Part shown: piece after piece, positions 60,944 through 64,000 of the stretch
Layout of the letters: every line of letters begins with the position of its first letter
How positions within the stretch are numbered: position 1 is the stretch's first letter
Assembly (NCBI RefSeq): GCF_900115815.1
Contig: NZ_FOXV01000016.1
Location: 1-64,000, forward strand
Length of the DNA stretch: 64,000 nucleotides
Source of the DNA: Roseivivax halotolerans
Lineage (GTDB): Bacteria > Pseudomonadota > Alphaproteobacteria > Rhodobacterales > Rhodobacteraceae
Direction of reading: 5' to 3'
Position numbers and translations under genes: made by a program
The notes under the pieces: generated by a model
The model's input: only the letters and a program-made list of their open reading frames with translations
Told to the model about the DNA's origin: nothing
Database searches by the model: none

Positions 60944-63106
60944 TCAGTTGAGCGTGACGCTCCAGAAGAGCGTTTCGCCCGAGCTGTTGTCGACGCCGTC
61001 ATTGTCCGTCATGACCCAAGCGGTACCGTCTGCGGTGATCGCGAGGCCTTCGACCTTGTCGACGACGTAGCCGCCCGTCGCTCTCAGGTCGGGGATCAGG
61101 TCGCGCACGACTTCCTTCTCCACGACCGGAAGCTCGCTACCGAGCGCGGCGGGCTCCAGCCCGTCGAGAGTGACGCGCGTGATCTGCTTGATCGCGGCCG
61201 CCGCACCAATCTGGTTGTCACGCTCGATGATATAGAGCGCACCGTCGTGATAGGTGATCTCCGACAGGCCGACCCAGCCGCTCTCTGCCGCTTCGATCGG
61301 GTAATGGACCGCGGACCAGTCGCCGCTCTCCGGCGCGTAGCGCAAAAGCTTCACCAGTCCCTTCGGATCATCTGCCCATTCGCGCTGGATCGCCATCCAG
61401 AGGCTGCCATCCTCGGCTCTCGTGATGCCTTCGAGGCCATTGGTTGTCGCGCCGGCGACGAGGTCGGCGGGGAGGTCCACCGTTTCGGTTACAATGCCTT
61501 CGGCATCGACGTGGAACAAGACCTGAGGCCGACCGTTCTCTGCGTGCCCTTCATTGGCGATCCAGAAGCCATTCGCGCCGTCTGTCGAGATGCCTTCCAT
61601 GTCGATACCAGCAGGCGCCGCACCATCCTGAGTGACGGGAATAGCAGTCGTGATCCGCGCGGGCGTCTGAGAGGGGTCTATGGTGAAGATCATCGGAGAG
61701 CCTGCATAGAAGCTGTCGTTCACAGCATAGAGCATGCCATCTTCACCTGCGACGAGACCCGAGAGCGCGCCCCATCCGATCAGCTCGTCCGCGCCGGCAG
61801 AGGTGAGCATCGGATAGACTGCTTCCGCCTCCTGACGCTCGAAGATCATGACGTGGGCCCGCGCGCCGCCATCGGGACCAAGGTCAGTCTCGTTGGCCGA
61901 GACGAGAAGGTTCCGCTCTGGCAGCGCCACATAGCCTTCCGGCCCAATGCCGGAGGGAAGGATTTGGGTCAGTTGCGGAGCCGCCGGATCGCTCACGTCG
62001 TAGACGCCGACCGCGGAGCCGCGCTCGGACCCGATGAAGACCACCGGGGTTTCGCCGAAGGTGGCGACTTCCACCGATTCAGGCTCCACGCCCTTATTCT
62101 CGGAGCGGCCCTCCGGGTAGTGGCCGATTTCGATCAACGCGTGCTCGAAGCTGTTACCGCTGTCGTAGATCACCTCGCCATCCTGGCTGAAGATGGTCCA
62201 GCCGCGCGAGCCGCCGTCCATGTCGCCTTCGTTTGCGGTGGCAAAGTGGGTGTCGTCGATCCATTTCACCGCGTCTGGCTCACGCGGGATGTCCGACAGG
62301 CTCTCGGTAAAGGACAGGGCATCGTCCTCGGTCGCGTCGACCTCTTCGAGCGAGACGGTTCCGGCGGAGAAGTGGCTGAGGACTTCGCCCTCGGCAGAGA
62401 CAACCGCGATATGATTGTTCTCCTGCAAGGTCACGACGATCTCGCCCTCGGTGTTGACGTCTACGAATTCGGGCTCGGGATCTTCGGGCGCGACATCGGC
62501 AAGGCCGGTCAGCTCGACCTGGATCATCGCGCTGCAATCCGCCATGCGCTCCGCGAGCGGCAGGATGACGAGGAAGCCGGCAGGCATCTGACCGACGCGG
62601 CCGTCGCCCGCGTCCTCGTCGCGCTCGTTCTCGATCGCGATCGTAACGAAGCTACCGTCCGGTGCCATCGCGACGCTGTCGGGCTGACCGCCAAGATCGC
62701 AATCGGCTCCTTCGACCTTTTCGCCAGCGGTCATGTCGATCGTGGCGAGGTAGCCAGAGGGCTCGGTGAAGCTGGGTGAGGTGTTCACGCCGACGAAGGC
62801 CGTGGTCCCGAGAAGGGCGACCGCGGTTGGTTCCCCGTCGAGCGCGACCTCTCCCTTCGGCGCAGGCGATGCGGGATCGTCGATGCCGATCATGCCTACG
62901 GTGCCGTTCGGGCTGTTCGTGTAGATCAGCGTCATGCCGTCGCCGGATGCCGCGATGATCTCGGCCGATGTCTCGGCAGCGGGATTCTCGCTGGCGTTCT
63001 CGGACACATCGAAGCTTGCGATGCGATTAAAGTTCATCTCCTGCGCCATTGCGCCGCCGGCGACGAGCGCCAGCAACGAGGTCAGGCAAAGCCCAGTACG
63101 TGTCAT
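60944..63106 (-). CDS. Large exported phytase-like/beta-propeller protein
   Basis: A 720-residue protein with a signal peptide (1-22, AMA cleavage). The N-terminal half is made of repeated beta strands typical of a propeller (EPTAVALLGTTAFVGVN, GQPDSVAMAPDGSFVTIAI, EPESVEVATFGETPVVFIG). The C-terminal part has the esterase-like phytase pattern: GWGALSGLVAGEDGMLYAVN, GIDMEGISTDGANGFWIANE and VVDKVEGLAITADGTAWVMT. It is probably periplasmic or secreted and hydrolyses a phosphate ester or only binds ligands. The start at 63106 follows GGGGGACGTGAC. Confidence 0.82.
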   Translation of the reverse strand: MTRTGLCLTSLLALVAGGAMAQEMNFNRIASFDVSENASENPAAETSAEIIAASGDGMTLIYTNSPNGTVGMIGIDDPASPAPKGEVALDGEPTAVALLGTTAFVGVNTSPSFTEPSGYLATIDMTAGEKVEGADCDLGGQPDSVAMAPDGSFVTIAIENERDEDAGDGRVGQMPAGFLVILPLAERMADCSAMIQVELTGLADVAPEDPEPEFVDVNTEGEIVVTLQENNHIAVVSAEGEVLSHFSAGTVSLEEVDATEDDALSFTESLSDIPREPDAVKWIDDTHFATANEGDMDGGSRGWTIFSQDGEVIYDSGNSFEHALIEIGHYPEGRSENKGVEPESVEVATFGETPVVFIGSERGSAVGVYDVSDPAAPQLTQILPSGIGPEGYVALPERNLLVSANETDLGPDGGARAHVMIFERQEAEAVYPMLTSAGADELIGWGALSGLVAGEDGMLYAVNDSFYAGSPMIFTIDPSQTPARITTAIPVTQDGAAPAGIDMEGISTDGANGFWIANEGHAENGRPQVLFHVDAEGIVTETVDLPADLVAGATTNGLEGITRAEDGSLWMAIQREWADDPKGLVKLLRYAPESGDWSAVHYPIEAAESGWVGLSEITYHDGALYIIERDNQIGAAAAIKQITRVTLDGLEPAALGSELPVVEKEVVRDLIPDLRATGGYVVDKVEGLAITADGTAWVMTDNDGVDNSSGETLFWSVTLN

Positions 63107-63208
63107 GTCACGTCCCCCATGTTTGGATGTGCATGTCATGACCGCGCCGTATGACAAACGCGTGAACGTCGGCGTTGTCCTCGTCAAGGATAGGCGAGAG
63201 AGCAGGTG

Positions 63209-63682
63209 TCAGCGGGCCGTTTCGCTGGGCAGTCCTTCTGTCGCGAGCACTTCGTTGGAATAGGCACGCTCTCCGGTGACTTCTGTGCCAAACCAGTCCG
63301 GTGGGATGAAGGCCTCGGCCGCCTTGCGACTTTCAAACTCCACCTCGACCAACCGGAGTGGTGAGTGATACCCCTCGAAGACATCGTATTCGAAGGTCTC
63401 ACCCTTTGGCAGGGCACCGGTCCAGCGGGTCTTCTCGACACGGCGACCTTCGGTGGCGGGCCAGAAGGTCTCGAAGATACCATGCTCGATCCGAGTTTCA
63501 TGTTCTTCTCGTACGAGGCCTTCGCCGGATTTCACCGTCAGAAGGAATTTCGCGCCCTTTTGGCGCAACCGTACCGAAACGGAATCGCCGGGCCGCGTGA
63601 TGTAGCCTTGGCGCACCGCGACAGAGGTCGCGTCGCCGAGGTCGGGCTCGGCTTTGACCAGGAACTTGCGTTCGATTTCCAC
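63209..63682 (-). CDS. CYTH domain protein
   Basis: A 157-residue protein with the CYTH triphosphate-tunnel fold: VEIERKFLV at the N-terminus (EIERKFLV signature), RQGYITRPGDSVSVRLRQ, FLLTVKSGEGLVREEHE and LVEVEFESRKAAEAF. Members are inorganic triphosphatases or adenylate cyclases; length here fits a triphosphatase. The GTG at 63682 has AGGAG 7 bases upstream and opens the signature; a start at 63697 overlaps the ParA-like stop. Probably cotranscribed with it. Confidence 0.85.
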   Translation of the reverse strand: MEIERKFLVKAEPDLGDATSVAVRQGYITRPGDSVSVRLRQKGAKFLLTVKSGEGLVREEHETRIEHGIFETFWPATEGRRVEKTRWTGALPKGETFEYDVFEGYHSPLRLVEVEFESRKAAEAFIPPDWFGTEVTGERAYSNEVLATEGLPSETAR

Positions 63683-63693
63683 GGGGTCGCTCC

Positions 63694-64000
63694 TCACAGC
63701 CGGTCCATCACATCGCGCCAGAGTGCGTCATAGGCTTTCGCCGCAGCGCTCGAGCGTGCGAAGGTCGAGACCGGCGCGCGGTGAATGCCCATCTTCTCGA
63801 CATCGGTCGCGAAAGGAACCGTCACGTCGAGCAGCCGCTTCCCATGCGTCTTGCGCATGCGTGCCATCGTTTCGCCGTGCAAGGTCTTGGAGCCCTGCGC
63901 CATCGAGAAAAAGCCGAGGATCTTCTTTCGGACGAGCTTTTTCTCTTTGAAGAAATGCAGGAGCTGCTCGAACGTGCGCTCGGAGAGTGTCGTCGGTATC
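63694..64000 (-). CDS. ParA-family ATPase, C-terminal part (runs off the window)
   Basis: The frame is open from the right window edge. The last 100 residues resemble ParA/MinD-type C-termini: TLSERTFEQLLHFFKEKKLV, KKILGFFSMAQGSKTLHGET and DVTVPFATDVEKMG, ending AYDALWRDVMDRL. The Walker A region lies outside the window. It is followed 12 bases later by the CYTH gene on the same strand. Alternatives within the CbiA/ParA group are possible. Confidence 0.7.
   Translation of the reverse strand, partial: IPTTLSERTFEQLLHFFKEKKLVRKKILGFFSMAQGSKTLHGETMARMRKTHGKRLLDVTVPFATDVEKMGIHRAPVSTFARSSAAAKAYDALWRDVMDRL

Noticed and set aside
60905-62779. 624-codon plus-strand open frame opposite the phytase-like gene
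   Set aside because: No signal or domain; the minus strand carries a signal peptide, ribosome site and beta-propeller pattern.
1-64000. tRNA or rRNA genes, CRISPR arrays, replication origin
   Set aside because: No cloverleaf-like or rRNA-like stretches, repeat-spacer arrays, or DnaA-box clusters were noticed; a scan by software could still find a small RNA.

Overview
The window looks like a GC-rich alphaproteobacterial chromosome or large replicon of the Rhodobacteraceae (roseobacter) type. The clues are several TRAP transporters, a norCBQD-nnrS-nnrU denitrification block with Rhodobacter-style NnrR boxes, TAT-exported copper NirK with pseudoazurin, DUF6522, and many ATGA start/stop overlaps. 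No tRNA, rRNA or CRISPR array was seen. All functional calls rest on motif and family recognition by eye; no database search was possible.

Layout. 1-2052: the 3' end of an insertion element abuts a 5'-truncated dctQ, followed by dctM and a divergent type II dehydroquinase. 2053-3134: gene-poor, with a decayed tyrosine-recombinase relic. 3135-6902 (minus): an OsmU/YehZYXW-type osmoprotectant ABC importer. 7194-9540 (minus): SulP anion transporter plus tandem UspA. 10133-11431: exported alpha/beta hydrolase. 11552-13342 (minus): a 7TM-PAS histidine kinase with no response regulator nearby.

13562-24270 is a denitrification island. Pseudoazurin-nirK-nirV run on the minus strand, then an NnrR/Dnr-type Crp regulator, a DUF1858 protein, and norCBQD followed by three small genes, nnrS and nnrU. 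NnrR-like boxes lie in the two divergent promoter regions. This covers nitrite to NO to N2O; no nitrate or N2O reductase is present. 24435-27416 (minus) is a complete DctQMP TRAP system. Its divergent LacI regulator is wrecked by a seven-copy heptanucleotide expansion, an internal frameshift and an IS5-family element whose own transposase is interrupted by a palindromic insert.

29803-37103: a MocR/GntR-aminotransferase regulator diverges from a seven-gene Nit1C cluster (MSMEG_0572-like protein, nitrilase, radical SAM, GNAT, AIR-synthase-like, MSMEG_0570-like, flavoprotein), a set linked to cyanide/nitrile assimilation in other bacteria. 37442-39965 (minus): PepSY, cytochrome b561, membrane-anchored LuxR-HTH and metallophosphoesterase. 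40324-42225 (minus): P1B metal ATPase.

42512-50052 is an accessory block: a truncated helicase-like ATPase, a tandem-HTH protein, two overlapping tyrosine recombinases bracketed by long palindromes, three small unknown proteins and an IS1595-type relic. 50509-57259 (minus) is a sulfatase operon: secreted protein, membrane-anchored sulfatase, DJ-1-like protein, membrane protein, formylglycine-generating enzyme with its catalytic cysteine pair, DUF4345 protein and a lipoprotein hydrolase. Two AraC regulators and another hydrolase follow. The window ends with a large exported phytase-like beta-propeller protein, a CYTH protein and the C-terminus of a ParA-like ATPase.
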